Source of the DNA: Lysinibacillus sphaericus
GTDB taxonomy: Bacteria > Bacillota > Bacilli > Bacillales_A > Planococcaceae
Direction: 5' to 3'
Length of the DNA stretch: 64,000 nucleotides
Assembly (NCBI RefSeq): GCF_001629735.1
Contig: NZ_CP015224.1
Coordinates: 2,914,001-2,978,000, forward strand
Shown here: positions 1-9,426 of the stretch, in pieces
Position numbering within the stretch: the stretch's first letter is position 1
How the letters are laid out: each line of letters opens with the position of its first letter
Program-made: the position numbers and the translations under genes
The notes under the pieces: generated by a model
Databases searched by the model: none
Seen by the model: only the letters and a program-made list of their open reading frames with translations
Told to the model about the DNA's origin: nothing

Positions 1-131
1 TTGTCTGTCAGAAAGACGGCTTTAATTAACACGACTGCTAAAAAGATAACAACTACTAATTGTATAATCGAGCGTATAATTTTCCTTCGATTTTTTTTAG
101 CTGGCTGTAAAATTACATTTTTTTCTTTCAT
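1..131 (-). CDS. N-terminus of a membrane-anchored protein (truncated by window edge)
   Basis: Only the first 43 codons are present. They encode a basic stretch (KKNRRK) followed by one strongly hydrophobic segment at about residues 21-40, which fits a signal anchor or the first membrane helix. The ATG overlaps the TGA of the PilZ-glycosyltransferase gene (ATGA at 131-128), so it is translationally coupled and is the next member of the same exopolysaccharide operon. The functional domain lies outside the window. A secretion or polymer-processing partner of the synthase is likely from context, but the function cannot be read from this piece. Confidence 0.75.
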   Translation of the reverse strand, partial: MKEKNVILQPAKKNRRKIIRSIIQLVVVIFLAVVLIKAVFLTD

Positions 132-1999
132 TCCTTCTCACCCATTTTTCTAATTTTCAACATTGAAAATCGGGATTTTCGTAATTTTTGCTTTTCTATT
201 TTCTTTTCTTTTGCCAAAACGTCTTGTGGTGTTTCCCTTGTTCCCCATGTTGATTTCCAGAATGTTACCCATGCAACTGGCATTTGCCAGAGCAAAATAA
301 ATTCATAATAAAGAACGAAGATAAACCCGAATAACCATAATTTACTTTTCCTAAAGAATAGATGAGCCAAACTCATGAGCATGGCCATTAAAAGTAAGCC
401 TAATAAAAAGGTAGTCGGAAAAACACCATACATGATTGGCACATAGATTAAGTTGTAGACGACGACAATTGGTGCCGCAATTGGGACAATTAAGCCTATT
501 ATGAAGAAAAGGAACATGAAGGGTTCTTTTTTCCACATAAATAGAAAGGCTCGTAAAGATTCTCTTAGCCAAGAACGTTTCCATCTCATTTGCTGAGATA
601 AAAAAACTTTAGTGTCAGAGGGAACAATCGTCGAACAAATGGCATTATCCTGATAACCTGTTCGATGTGTTTTCAAAATATAGTTTGTCATACTACGATC
701 ATCACCAAATGTAGCAGGCTGCCCAAGAAATTTTTGATTGAGCCAGGCTGTTTCATTTTTTAAAATAAGTTCTTTTCGATAACAAGCTAATGGTCCTGAT
801 AAGCAAGTCACCGTATCAAACCAAGATTCAGCGGCCTTCATAATACGAAAGGCAATATAATAACGAACTGTCTGTAATTTTGTCAGAGCATTTGTAAATT
901 TATTTTCTACCTCTGTCCGTCCAGCTACACCACCCATTTTAGGGTCTTGGAAAGGCTGGACTAGATTGCGGATTGCATGTGGCTCCAAAAAACTATCGGA
1001 ATCCACAAAAACCACTAAGTCATGCTTTGCTTGATGAACACCGGCTACCAGCGCTTCACGTTTTCCACCATTTTGAGGAAGCTTAGAAAACTTTAAGCGA
1101 TCGGTTGTTTTAAAACGCCCACCCTCAAAATGAATAAGATCTATCATTTCCTTAGCTTTTTCCTCCGTCCTATCCGTAGAGCAATCATCCACGACAATGA
1201 CTTCTAACTTATCTACAGGATAGTACTGATTAATACAGCTTGAAATCGTGCGATGTATCCATTCTTCCTCGTTAAACACAGGGATAATTATGGATACACC
1301 GGGCTCATAGTTTGGATTGATGGGTACATTTTTATAAAAAATACCAAATAGGTATCTACTTAATAGAAACGTTGCCGCTATAATACTATAAAGGTATAAA
1401 AATTTATTGAATCTAAAATAAATAACACTTTCTGCTCTCATCAGCATGACAATAAGTGAGACAACCAATAAGAATAAACTCGCCATAAAAACAGAAATGC
1501 CCCAACGTTTTTTTACCATATATTTATTTAAAGGTTGGAGAAATTCGCAAGCAAAGTAATATAGCGTTTGACCATCCACCTCTTTGGTAAAATGCCGGAC
1601 CACCTTTGCCTTCAACTTCACTTTTGCCTCATATCCTTCAGGCATTGCCCCACCTGGGATCGTAAAATTCATTTCTAAAATTTCATCAATTAATAATTGC
1701 TGAGGCTGTTGAGAATAAACAAGAATTCCCGTTACGGAAATATCTTCAGCATAGTATTTGTCTGAACTCATTTTATGTCTTGCTCTTCTAACCTGAACCT
1801 CAAAATGAGTTTCATAGCGTAAGCTAAGCTGTTGAAGACGATAAATTTCATTGACATCTGTCGGATCAATTTCTTCTTTCTGATAAGATGCACCTCGACG
1901 ATTGACAAGGTTTCGGACATTTTCGGGATCAGGAATATTTGATAGAATCCGACGATCTGAGCGCGGTACTGTTAAAACCTCTTTTTTCGTTTTTATCAT
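128..1999 (-). CDS. Processive GT2 glycosyltransferase with N-terminal PilZ-like domain
   Basis: A 623-aa membrane polysaccharide synthase. Residues about 55-165 resemble a PilZ domain: the D-x-S-x-x-G motif is present (DISVTG, 86-91). The upstream RxxxR motif that binds c-di-GMP reads R61-Y-E-T-H65, so the second Arg is His. Two membrane helices follow (about 168-188 and 197-220). The catalytic GT2 domain has VDD (270-272), DSD (333-335), GDD (432-434) and Q-Q-M-R-W (469-473), the QxxRW signature of cellulose, hyaluronan and poly-GlcNAc synthases. Further helices fill the C-terminus. In BcsA the PilZ domain is C-terminal, so this order is different. The ATG overlaps the deacetylase stop (ATGA). 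The product is a beta-linked polymer of unknown sugar; the neighbouring dehydrogenase suggests a uronic acid. Confidence 0.88.
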   Translation of the reverse strand: MIKTKKEVLTVPRSDRRILSNIPDPENVRNLVNRRGASYQKEEIDPTDVNEIYRLQQLSLRYETHFEVQVRRARHKMSSDKYYAEDISVTGILVYSQQPQQLLIDEILEMNFTIPGGAMPEGYEAKVKLKAKVVRHFTKEVDGQTLYYFACEFLQPLNKYMVKKRWGISVFMASLFLLVVSLIVMLMRAESVIYFRFNKFLYLYSIIAATFLLSRYLFGIFYKNVPINPNYEPGVSIIIPVFNEEEWIHRTISSCINQYYPVDKLEVIVVDDCSTDRTEEKAKEMIDLIHFEGGRFKTTDRLKFSKLPQNGGKREALVAGVHQAKHDLVVFVDSDSFLEPHAIRNLVQPFQDPKMGGVAGRTEVENKFTNALTKLQTVRYYIAFRIMKAAESWFDTVTCLSGPLACYRKELILKNETAWLNQKFLGQPATFGDDRSMTNYILKTHRTGYQDNAICSTIVPSDTKVFLSQQMRWKRSWLRESLRAFLFMWKKEPFMFLFFIIGLIVPIAAPIVVVYNLIYVPIMYGVFPTTFLLGLLLMAMLMSLAHLFFRKSKLWLFGFIFVLYYEFILLWQMPVAWVTFWKSTWGTRETPQDVLAKEKKIEKQKLRKSRFSMLKIRKMGEKE

Positions 2000-3426
2000 T
2001 TATTCACATCCCCATTTGCATCTTCTTCAATCCAATTTGACATTTTACTAAAGCTATAACCATCTTGTTGCAACTTTTCAATAATTAATGGAAGTGCTTC
2101 AACTGTTTTCGTACCGTCTAAGATGTGCATGACAATAACCTTTCCTGGTGCTGCTCTAGATATGACCCGATCATAAATGTCCTGAGCACTGTAATCTAAA
2201 TTCCAGTCAAAGGAAGCAATATCATACATGGCAATGGTTTTAATTCCGGCAGCGGTAATCACTTTAGCAGTACGCTCATCCATAATTCCTTGTGCTGGTC
2301 TAAAATAAAGTAATGGTGGCTCCTGTAACGCATAAGTAAGAGCATTATGGGCCTTCACTAAATCATCTTGTATTTCCTCTGGCGTCATTTTAGTTACATC
2401 TAAATGGTAATAAGAGTGACTTGCCACTTCATGACCTTCCTCTAGTATTAACTTGGCTAATTGTGGATTTTTCTCCACCCCACTACCGATTAAAAAAAAT
2501 GTACTTTTAATATTATATTTTTTTAATACATCTAAAACAGCTTTCACCTGCTGTTCATGTGCCCAATCATCAAAGGTAATGGCGATTTCTTTTTTAGAGG
2601 TCTCTTTTCGATAATACAAATGTGGTTCAACATTTTCATAATTCAAATTAGGTTTGACGGCATCATAACCTGCTATTTCTTCTAAAGACTTTGTTAAATA
2701 TCGCTCATCTATCACATCACTTAAAGTCGTAATGGTGTAATCATGTTTTTCTGCTAATTGTGCTAGTAAAGGAATGGCATCTATAATAGCAGGATTAATA
2801 TAAGTGTTGAGATGAATAATAGAACCTCTATCAATATATTTGTCAATATAATCAATCAAATCTTGGGCACTTTGCATTTTTCGATCAAGTGGATTAATGG
2901 ATAAACCTATCACTGCCTTCATATCCAGTGCAGCAGCTGCTAAGCGCATATTATCTGTAATATCACCTGAACGACTTCGAACAAATTTCGGCTTATATCC
3001 TAAATGTTCTTCAAATATTTGATTCGTTAAATAAATCTCCTCATAGGTTTGGTCATAGTTTAAAGCTGTGACATCTGGAAATGACAATGTACCGTTTTGT
3101 ACATCATGGCCTCTTTTTAGAATGTCTCGAACAAGCTCTGGTTCCTGTGCCACACGTAGCCCCTCTAAGAAAAAGGTGGCTTTCATATTAGATTCATCTA
3201 ATTTCGCCAATAGTAGCTCCATTGTTTGATTATCCGCAAAGCCATTAAACGTTAGAGCTACTTTTGGCTTAATAATATCGACATGACTGATTGAATCACT
3301 CATCGTACCATCAGATTCCTTAATCTCTATAGAAGAATCAATTGGTTGAATCGTTTTTTGTGGAGTGGATTGACATCCTGCTAAGAACATCAGGATTAGA
3401 AGCCCACATATTTTTAGCTGTTTCAT
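1996..3426 (-). CDS. Lipoprotein with two NodB polysaccharide-deacetylase domains, the first degenerate
   Basis: 476 aa from the ATG at 3426, chosen because AAGGAGA lies just upstream and the protein then begins with a lipoprotein signal peptide ending LAGC (Cys18). Two NodB-like halves follow. The first has TFNGF in place of TFDDG and has lost the metal-binding HxxxH motif (VQNGTLSF), so it is probably inactive. The second keeps ITFDDW, an S-H-S-Y-Y-H metal motif and FRPAQG, so it should deacetylate. It would remove acetyl groups from the exported polymer outside the membrane, like IcaB or PgaB. It lies 16 nt after the dehydrogenase gene and overlaps the synthase start (ATGA). Confidence 0.85.
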   Translation of the reverse strand: MKQLKICGLLILMFLAGCQSTPQKTIQPIDSSIEIKESDGTMSDSISHVDIIKPKVALTFNGFADNQTMELLLAKLDESNMKATFFLEGLRVAQEPELVRDILKRGHDVQNGTLSFPDVTALNYDQTYEEIYLTNQIFEEHLGYKPKFVRSRSGDITDNMRLAAAALDMKAVIGLSINPLDRKMQSAQDLIDYIDKYIDRGSIIHLNTYINPAIIDAIPLLAQLAEKHDYTITTLSDVIDERYLTKSLEEIAGYDAVKPNLNYENVEPHLYYRKETSKKEIAITFDDWAHEQQVKAVLDVLKKYNIKSTFFLIGSGVEKNPQLAKLILEEGHEVASHSYYHLDVTKMTPEEIQDDLVKAHNALTYALQEPPLLYFRPAQGIMDERTAKVITAAGIKTIAMYDIASFDWNLDYSAQDIYDRVISRAAPGKVIVMHILDGTKTVEALPLIIEKLQQDGYSFSKMSNWIEEDANGDVNK

Positions 3427-3442
3427 TTCCCACGAACTCTCC

Positions 3443-4768
3443 TTATAGTCTGTAATAATTTTTATTCTTAAATAAAAAATGGGTATTACGAGTATCAAAA
3501 ATTAATGAGGCTTCCTGATCAATTAATGAATAATCAATGTTGGAATGATTGGTTAAAATCAACACAGCATCTGCATCTTTAACACTTTTCTCTGTTAAAG
3601 GAACTGTGTTTAAAAGAGTTTGTTCTACCGGGAACGTTTGTATATAAGGGTCGATAATCTGTAATGAGCTCTGACTATCAAGTAATTGCTGAATGACTCG
3701 TAGTGCAGGAGATTCGCGTGAGTCGTTTATATCTGGCTTATAAGTGACACCAATAATAACAATTTTTGCGTGGCACAGCTCAATATTTTGAATACGTAAG
3801 TACTGTTCCAGCCTCTCCACAACAAAATTAGGCATCGAATCATTTATTTTATCTGCTGCTTCAATTAAAGTTGCTGAGATACCATGCTGTTGACCCGCCC
3901 ATAATAAATATTTGGGATCGACAGGGATACAATGCCCCCCTACTCCTGGGCCAGGCTTGAATGGCATAAAGCCATAAGGCTTTGTTGAGGCAGCATCTAT
4001 GACTTCCCAAACATCAATGTTCATTTTATAGCACATTTGACTGAGCTCATTGACAAGGGCGATATTGATTTGGCGAAATGTATTTTCCAGCAATTTCTCC
4101 ATTTCGGCAACTTTGGGACTTGTTACCGTAAATACACTAGTATGAATGACTGTTTCATAAAAACCCTTTGAAACTTCCAAACAATTAGAAGTAACACCGC
4201 CAACAACTTTGGGTGTATTGGAAACTGAAAAATTACTATTACCAGGGTCCACTCGCTCTGGTGAATAAGCTAAGAATAAATCTTGACCCACAGCAAAGCC
4301 ATGCTTTTGCAAAATAGGCTGAACAATTTCCTCTGTTGTCCCAGGATAGGTCGTACTTTCAAGAATAACTAATGCATTTGCTTTAATATAACGCCCGATG
4401 TCATGTGCTGCCTCTTCTATATAGGAAATATCAGGAGTACCATCCACTGTTGTAGGAGTCGGTACACAAATAATGACGACATCTACAGAAGCAAGTTTGG
4501 AAAAATCAAAGGTTGCTTCAAAATGTTGATCTTTTAATATTTGCTGTATATTTTCTTTCGGGATATCAGCTATATAGCTCTCACCGTTTTGCAACATGGC
4601 GATTTTTTCTTGATTTTTATCAAAGCCTAAAACATGAAAACCTTTCTGGACAATTTCAATGGCAAATGGTAGGCCTACATAGCCGAGACCAATTACCCCA
4701 ATTGTCGCTTTTTTTAATTGAATTTTATTTAATAAAGCTGAGCTCATCGATTTCGTGTTTATCGTCAT
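3443..4768 (-). CDS. UDP-N-acetylhexosamine/UDP-glucose-type 6-dehydrogenase
   Basis: 441 aa with an N-terminal Rossmann motif (GLGYVGLP, 27-34), the central ESTTYPGTTEE segment, and the catalytic Cys280 in GVGGHCIPVDP. The G-G-H-C-I-P form is usual in UDP-GlcNAc/UDP-ManNAc dehydrogenases (WbpA/WecC type) rather than in UDP-glucose dehydrogenase, so the product is probably a UDP-N-acetyl-hexosaminuronic acid. That would be the monomer for the synthase two genes downstream. It is the first gene of the operon and is preceded by about 670 bp without a clear gene. Substrate is inferred from motif type only. Confidence 0.87.
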   Translation of the reverse strand: MTINTKSMSSALLNKIQLKKATIGVIGLGYVGLPFAIEIVQKGFHVLGFDKNQEKIAMLQNGESYIADIPKENIQQILKDQHFEATFDFSKLASVDVVIICVPTPTTVDGTPDISYIEEAAHDIGRYIKANALVILESTTYPGTTEEIVQPILQKHGFAVGQDLFLAYSPERVDPGNSNFSVSNTPKVVGGVTSNCLEVSKGFYETVIHTSVFTVTSPKVAEMEKLLENTFRQINIALVNELSQMCYKMNIDVWEVIDAASTKPYGFMPFKPGPGVGGHCIPVDPKYLLWAGQQHGISATLIEAADKINDSMPNFVVERLEQYLRIQNIELCHAKIVIIGVTYKPDINDSRESPALRVIQQLLDSQSSLQIIDPYIQTFPVEQTLLNTVPLTEKSVKDADAVLILTNHSNIDYSLIDQEASLIFDTRNTHFLFKNKNYYRL

Positions 4769-5386
4769 AACAATAACTCCTTTGGCTAAACTTACATGTA
4801 ATTTTTATCGCCATTTTTCCGTTATCTATTCATCCTCAATATTTAGTCATATCGAGTATTTTGCAACGTAATAGGTTATTTCTTTTCCTCATCGCCATTC
4901 TGTACAAACCCCTTTCTTCTCCACATACTTTAGTATGATTTTTTTAGTCAAAATAGATTAATAAAATCCAAATTTCACAAAAAAAACTTTTCTAACAATT
5001 ATATAGTACTACTCGTAACTAAACAATTTCTAAATAATTTCTTTACTCACGAAAAAACACCTACTTTTTTTTCACATACACAACAAAATAATTCATTAAT
5101 TATTAAGATATTTAACAAATATATTCAGAGTCACTTATTAAGCGTAAACGAAAAAGATGCTAGGCAACACTGAAGAATGTTAATAAATAGGAATTAACAT
5201 TTTTCCTTTTCAGGAAGTTGCTAAAAATCCCTCACAGCATTGGCTTTCACCGATACTGGAGGGATTAGACAAACATGTAGAACAGGGGATTATAGGAGCT
5301 TTTAAATACTTGATATAGCTATTTTTATTTCCACGGAAATCGACATCCTATCGATAATCACTATTAAAAGCAGGTAAGCAACCTCA
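4769..5386. other. Long intergenic stretch with a possible gene remnant
   Basis: AT-rich leader region of the exopolysaccharide operon. No complete gene is visible. An inverted repeat AATGTTAAT/ATTAACATT lies near 5178-5203. At about 5190-5320 on the plus strand an open stretch of roughly 40 codons ends in TAG and has protein-like composition (…SQHWLSPILEG…), possibly the decayed 3' end of a gene; I do not recognise the family. Confidence 0.35.
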
Positions 5387-5424
5387 AAAGAAAAGAGTAC
5401 GTAAGTAACTCAATACTTACGTAC
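5387..5424 (-). terminator. Intrinsic terminator after metQ
   Basis: Perfect 11-bp stem GTACGTAAGTA/TACTTACGTAC with a 6-nt loop. T-rich sequence follows on both strands, so it can end metQ transcription and any rightward transcript. Confidence 0.85.
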
Positions 5425-5437
5425 CCTTTTTTGTAGA

Positions 5438-6289
5438 TTATTGAACAGGTACTACTGCACCTTTCCATTCTTCTAAGATAAAGTCTTGGATTTCTTTAGA
5501 AGTTAATACTTCTAATAATGTTTTAATTTCAGGTCTTGATTCATCTCCAGCACGTACTGCGATGATGTTAACGTATGGTGACTCTTTGTCTTCAAGAGAA
5601 ATAGCATCTTCAATAGGGTTTAAGCCATTATCAATAGCAAAGTTAGAGTTGATAAGTACTGCGTCCCCTTCATTGTTTTCGTACATTTGTACAAGCATTT
5701 CTGGTGCTGTATTCGCATCAAATTTAAAGTTTTTAGGATTCTCTTCTATATCCTTAATTTCTGCTGCTGTTTTATCAATACCATCTTTTAATTTAATTAA
5801 GCCCTTAGCTTCTAATAATGACAGCATACGACCGTGGTCTGATACCGAGTTAGAAAGTAAGATTGTTGCGCCTTCTGGAAGGTCTTCTAAAGACTTATAC
5901 TTTTTAGAGTAAATACCAATTGGCTCAATATGAACACCACCAGCATTGACGAAATCATAGCCATTGTCTTTAATTTGCAACTCTAAATACGGAATATGTT
6001 GGAAGTAATTTGCATCCAACTCTTTTGATTCTAAATCTTGGTTTGGTAGCACATAGTCTGTATATGTTTCTACTTTAAGGTCAATACCTTTCTCAGCTAA
6101 AATCGGTTTTGCTTTATCTAAAATTACTGCATGTGGTGTATTAGAAGCTCCCACTGTTAAAGTAACGTTTTCTTTACTATCTGTTTTATCACCAGATGCT
6201 GCATTTGAATCCTCTTTTTTATCAGTACCGCAAGCTGCTAATGCTAGTACAAGTATTGATAAAAATAATCCTGTTAATAACTTTTTCAT
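5438..6289 (-). CDS. metQ: Methionine ABC transporter substrate-binding lipoprotein
   Basis: 283 aa, NlpA/MetQ family. The ATG at 6289 is preferred over the upstream GTG at 6298 because AGGGAG lies 8 nt before it. The signal peptide ends LAAC, a lipobox, so the protein is anchored outside the membrane and delivers methionine to MetI. The mature part carries the family sequences VGASNTPHA near the N-terminus and YVNIIAVRAGDE near the C-terminus. It is the last gene of the metNIQ operon, 66 nt after metI, and is governed by the SAM-I riboswitch upstream of metN. Confidence 0.95.
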   Translation of the reverse strand: MKKLLTGLFLSILVLALAACGTDKKEDSNAASGDKTDSKENVTLTVGASNTPHAVILDKAKPILAEKGIDLKVETYTDYVLPNQDLESKELDANYFQHIPYLELQIKDNGYDFVNAGGVHIEPIGIYSKKYKSLEDLPEGATILLSNSVSDHGRMLSLLEAKGLIKLKDGIDKTAAEIKDIEENPKNFKFDANTAPEMLVQMYENNEGDAVLINSNFAIDNGLNPIEDAISLEDKESPYVNIIAVRAGDESRPEIKTLLEVLTSKEIQDFILEEWKGAVVPVQ

Positions 6290-6355
6290 GTATGACACTC
6301 CCTTTATTTTAATGAAAATATGTTAGCGGTAAGAACCGGAATAACCTCAGTTTTA

Positions 6356-7024
6356 TTAACGTTTATCAATTTTTTCTGTAATGAAATCACCTATCCATTG
6401 GATGATAAAGACTACTACTAAGATCAAAATAGTTGCCATTAATGTCACATCTTGGCGATTTCTTTGGAAACCGTCTAGGAAGGCTAAGTTCCCGAGACCC
6501 CCTGCACCGATTATCCCTGCCATTGCTGTATAACCGACAAGTGCTACAGCCGTAACAGTAATACCCGAAATGAGTGCTGGTAATGATTCAGGGATCAGTA
6601 CTTTCCAAATAATTGTGGCTGTTTTAGCCCCCATTGAACGAGCTGCTTCAATAACACCCTTATCAATTTCTCGTAGCGCAATTAATACCATACGTGCATA
6701 GAACGGAGCCGCACCGATAATTAAAGCAGGTAAAGCAGCATTGGCTCCACGGATTGTACCAAGTAAAAACTTAGTAAATGGAATTAATAAAATAATTAAC
6801 ACGATAAATGGAATAGAACGGAATATATTAACGAGTGACCCTGTTAAAAAACTAACAATTTTATTAGCCCATAACTGATTCGGACTAGTTAAAAACAGGA
6901 CAATCCCAATGGCTAACCCTAGAATAAATGTAATAACTGTTGAAATGGCCGTCATATATAATGTTTCATATGTAGCCTGCCACATGCTATCCCAGTCTAC
7001 ATTGGGAAAGAGATTAGTTAGCAT
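6356..7024 (-). CDS. metI: Methionine ABC transporter permease
   Basis: About 222 aa with five or six membrane helices and the ABC permease EAA loop (EAARSMGAKTATIIWKV). The ATG at 7024 is preferred over the upstream TTG at 7030: GGAGGTGA stands 7 nt before it and directly abuts the TTG. The start lies inside the metN 3' end (stop 7014), so the two are translationally coupled. It forms the channel for methionine import with MetN and MetQ (MetP/YusB in B. subtilis). Confidence 0.94.
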   Translation of the reverse strand: MLTNLFPNVDWDSMWQATYETLYMTAISTVITFILGLAIGIVLFLTSPNQLWANKIVSFLTGSLVNIFRSIPFIVLIILLIPFTKFLLGTIRGANAALPALIIGAAPFYARMVLIALREIDKGVIEAARSMGAKTATIIWKVLIPESLPALISGITVTAVALVGYTAMAGIIGAGGLGNLAFLDGFQRNRQDVTLMATILILVVVFIIQWIGDFITEKIDKR

Positions 7025-8042
7025 CTGCAATCACCTCCGTTTGCACTTCCACTGTATTTAAATAGCTTAAGGCTTCAGTCACGTTTGCTTTCGACCCATC
7101 AATTTGCACAATGAGAGTACCATATGCACCATTTTTGGTTTGCGAAATATTCCCATGTACAATGCTTACTTCCACATCGAATTGCTTTACTAGATGTGAA
7201 ATAACTGGCTGTTCTGTTTTTTCACCAACAAAAATCAATTTGACAAGTTGTCCAGTTGGATAATTTGCTTTGATTTGTTCTACTGTATCCTGTGTTTCCT
7301 TTGTATTGGTAATTTGCGCTACAAATTTCTTAGTAATGGCAGCCTGAGGAGCCTGGAAAACTTGCAATACTTCTCCACGCTCTACAATTTCGCCTGCCTC
7401 CATCACTGCTACACGATGACAAATCTTGCGGATGACATGCATTTCATGAGTAATGAGGACAATCGTTAACCCTAAACGTTCATTAATATCCACCAGTAAA
7501 TCAAGAATGGCATCTGTTGTCTCAGGGTCTAGAGCAGATGTAGCCTCATCACATAGTAAAACCTCTGGATTATTGGCTAATGCTCGCGCAATCCCTACAC
7601 GTTGCTTTTGTCCACCAGAGAGCTGTGATGGATATGCTTGATCACGACCTTCTAGGCCAACAAGTGCTATCAATTCCTTCACCCGTGCCTCACGTTGAGC
7701 TTTTGATACACCTGCGATTTCTAATGGGAAGGCAATGTTTTCTGCAACTGTTCGTGACCAAAGTAGGTTGAAATGTTGAAAAATCATACTAACCTTTTGT
7801 CTAGCTGCTCTAAGCTTTTGACCTTTAATCGATGAAAAAGCCTGATTGTTCACTGTTACTGTTCCTGTTGTTGGTTTCTCTAAGCCATTAAGTAAACGAA
7901 TCATCGTACTTTTACCAGCGCCACTATAGCCGATAATGCCAAAAATTTCACCCTTATTAATAGTCAGGTTAACATCTTTGACTGCCGTTAATTCGCCATT
8001 TGCTGTTTTGTATTTCTTCGTTATATTTTGAAGCTGTATCAT
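7014..8042 (-). CDS. metN: Methionine ABC transporter ATP-binding protein
   Basis: 342 aa from the ATG at 8042, with AGGAGT 6-10 nt upstream. It has Walker A (GYSGAGKST), the Q-loop, the signature LSGGQKQRVGIARALA, Walker B (VLLCDEATSALD) and the switch His (LITHEMHVI). The last 80 or so residues form the NIL domain that senses methionine and inhibits transport. First gene of the metNIQ operon; expression is expected only when SAM is low, through the riboswitch directly upstream. Confidence 0.95.
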   Translation of the reverse strand: MIQLQNITKKYKTANGELTAVKDVNLTINKGEIFGIIGYSGAGKSTMIRLLNGLEKPTTGTVTVNNQAFSSIKGQKLRAARQKVSMIFQHFNLLWSRTVAENIAFPLEIAGVSKAQREARVKELIALVGLEGRDQAYPSQLSGGQKQRVGIARALANNPEVLLCDEATSALDPETTDAILDLLVDINERLGLTIVLITHEMHVIRKICHRVAVMEAGEIVERGEVLQVFQAPQAAITKKFVAQITNTKETQDTVEQIKANYPTGQLVKLIFVGEKTEQPVISHLVKQFDVEVSIVHGNISQTKNGAYGTLIVQIDGSKANVTEALSYLNTVEVQTEVIADAN

Positions 8043-8066
8043 AGCGAATACTCCTTTTCTTATATA

Positions 8067-8230
8067 AAAAAACCCCTCCACTTATAGACAAGTAGAAGGG
8101 GTCACGTATTATACGTTGAACCGTTCTCTCATCTTTCAAAGAAAAATCTTTGGGTGATTTGGCACCTTTTCACTATGTGATGGTTGCCGGGCTTCATAGG
8201 GCACTTCCCTCCGCCGCTCTTCATAAGAGT
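8067..8230 (-). promoter_or_regulatory. SAM-I (S-box) riboswitch upstream of metNIQ
   Basis: Read on the minus strand the leader contains the conserved S-box blocks: CTTATGAAGAG-CGGCGGAGGGA, then GCCC-ATGAAGCCCGGCAACC, then AAGGTGCCAAATC. P1 can form from CTCTTAT (8223-8229) and ATGAGAG (8127-8133). The expression platform ends in a strong terminator (CCCCTTCTACTT paired with AAGTGGAGGGG, then a T run) at about 8067-8102. High SAM should terminate transcription before metN. Confidence 0.95.
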
Positions 8231-8285
8231 TCGATATATTTAATGTTTTAGTAATATATTTGTTACTTTACCACGCTAATAAAGT

Positions 8286-8597
8286 TCAGTCAATTGATTT
8301 TTTTAACAATTCGTACAAAAAAGGTACGGATTGAAAAGCATAAATCTTTTCTGTCACTTTGCCACCGTCACAAACAAGTAAGCACGGAACGCTTTCAATT
8401 TGATGCTCAAAAGCAATTTGCTCCAAAAAATTAATATTTGCTTTCCCTAGCTTTAGGTGAGGTAATAGTTGTTCTACAATTGACATCATTTTTGATGCCA
8501 CTGCACAAGTACCGCACATCGGTGTATATAAATAAAACGCAGCTTTTTCTCCGGACTGTAATGCCGTTTCCCACTGCTCTTTCGACCATTCTTCCAT
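8286..8597 (-). CDS. Thioredoxin-like protein, YusE type
   Basis: 103 aa with a thioredoxin fold: the active-site dithiol CGTC near residue 29 and the cis-Pro region VPCLLVCDGG. It is cytoplasmic, with no signal peptide. Position between the met operon and a YusF-like Toprim gene reproduces the B. subtilis yus order, so it is the YusE counterpart. It lies 15 nt after the Toprim gene and is probably co-transcribed with it. The CGTC motif suggests disulfide reduction, but the specific partner is unknown. Confidence 0.85.
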   Translation of the reverse strand: MEEWSKEQWETALQSGEKAAFYLYTPMCGTCAVASKMMSIVEQLLPHLKLGKANINFLEQIAFEHQIESVPCLLVCDGGKVTEKIYAFQSVPFLYELLKKSID

Positions 8598-8612
8598 TTA
8601 GTTCACGCAACC

Positions 8613-8954
8613 TTACAAAATATATTCATTATGGATTGAGAAATGCGCACGAAGTAAAATCATGGCTAACACTTTTCTAGGTGTCGTTTCTACTTCTTTA
8701 TATGTTGGCATTGTCCGTAAATGCTCCGCTTCAGGATAATGTCTGTCCATTAATGCACGTAGCTTATCGCCTGAAGTATCGGCATCAAAAAAGGTAAATA
8801 GCTCATAGCCCTCATAGGGATCGATTAGCTCTTCTAATTGATGCACACCAATTGTTCCATTCGTACATAGTATTGTAACATTCTCGTTTAAAATTGGCTC
8901 AATTTGTAGCTTATCTGAGCGTCCTTCTACTATCAAGCATTTCCCATCGAACAT
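8613..8954 (-). CDS. Small Toprim-domain protein, YusF type
   Basis: 113 aa and almost entirely a Toprim domain. The motif-1 Glu is in VEGRSDK and the DxD motif is DADTSGDK. Toprim proteins bind Mg2+ and cut or join phosphodiester bonds, as in topoisomerases, DnaG, RNase M5 and OLD nucleases; small stand-alone forms like this are close to the M5 group. It is followed by the thioredoxin gene, as in B. subtilis yusF-yusE. The biological substrate is not known. Confidence 0.85.
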   Translation of the reverse strand: MFDGKCLIVEGRSDKLQIEPILNENVTILCTNGTIGVHQLEELIDPYEGYELFTFFDADTSGDKLRALMDRHYPEAEHLRTMPTYKEVETTPRKVLAMILLRAHFSIHNEYIL

Positions 8955-9002
8955 TACGCCACCTCCATTTAGACATTCCCACTTATACGTTATTATATAA
9001 TA

Positions 9003-9032
9003 AAAAACGCCGGTAGTTTCCGACGTTTTTTG
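9003..9032 (-). terminator. Terminator after gcvH
   Basis: Stem ACGTCGG/CCGGCGT (one mismatch) with a T run on the minus strand, just after the gcvH stop. Confidence 0.7.
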
Positions 9033-9045
9033 ATTATGGCTTGTC

Positions 9046-9426
9046 TTATTCTGCTGTCATCTCTTCGTATTGTTCTGCTGTCATAAGTTTATCAACTTCT
9101 GATGCATCAGCAGGCTCTACGACGATCATCCATGCTTTTTCATATGGTGATTCATTAACGAATTCTGGGCTATCTTCTAAATCTGCATTAACTTCAACTA
9201 CAGTGCCTGAGATTGGTGCATATAATTCAGAAACAGTTTTTACTGATTCTACGCTACCGAATGGATCATCCGTTTTGATTTCATCGCCAACTTGTGGAAG
9301 CTCAACGAAAACGATATCTCCTAATTCAGATTGTGCGAAGTGCGTAATACCAATACGTACTTTTCCATCTTCTACTTTAACCCATTCATGCTCTTCAGAG
9401 TAACGTAAGTCTTTCGGTGTGCTCAT
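9046..9426 (-). CDS. gcvH: Glycine cleavage system H protein
   Basis: 126 aa from the ATG at 9426, preceded by GGAGGGG. The lipoyl-attachment lysine is K63 in ESVKTVSE, and the EEHEW N-terminal motif is typical. It shuttles the aminomethyl group on a lipoyl arm between the P, T and L proteins; in Bacillota GcvH is also the entry point for lipoate made de novo and relayed to other complexes. It stands away from other gcv genes here, as it does in the B. subtilis yus region. Confidence 0.97.
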   Translation of the reverse strand: MSTPKDLRYSEEHEWVKVEDGKVRIGITHFAQSELGDIVFVELPQVGDEIKTDDPFGSVESVKTVSELYAPISGTVVEVNADLEDSPEFVNESPYEKAWMIVVEPADASEVDKLMTAEQYEEMTAE

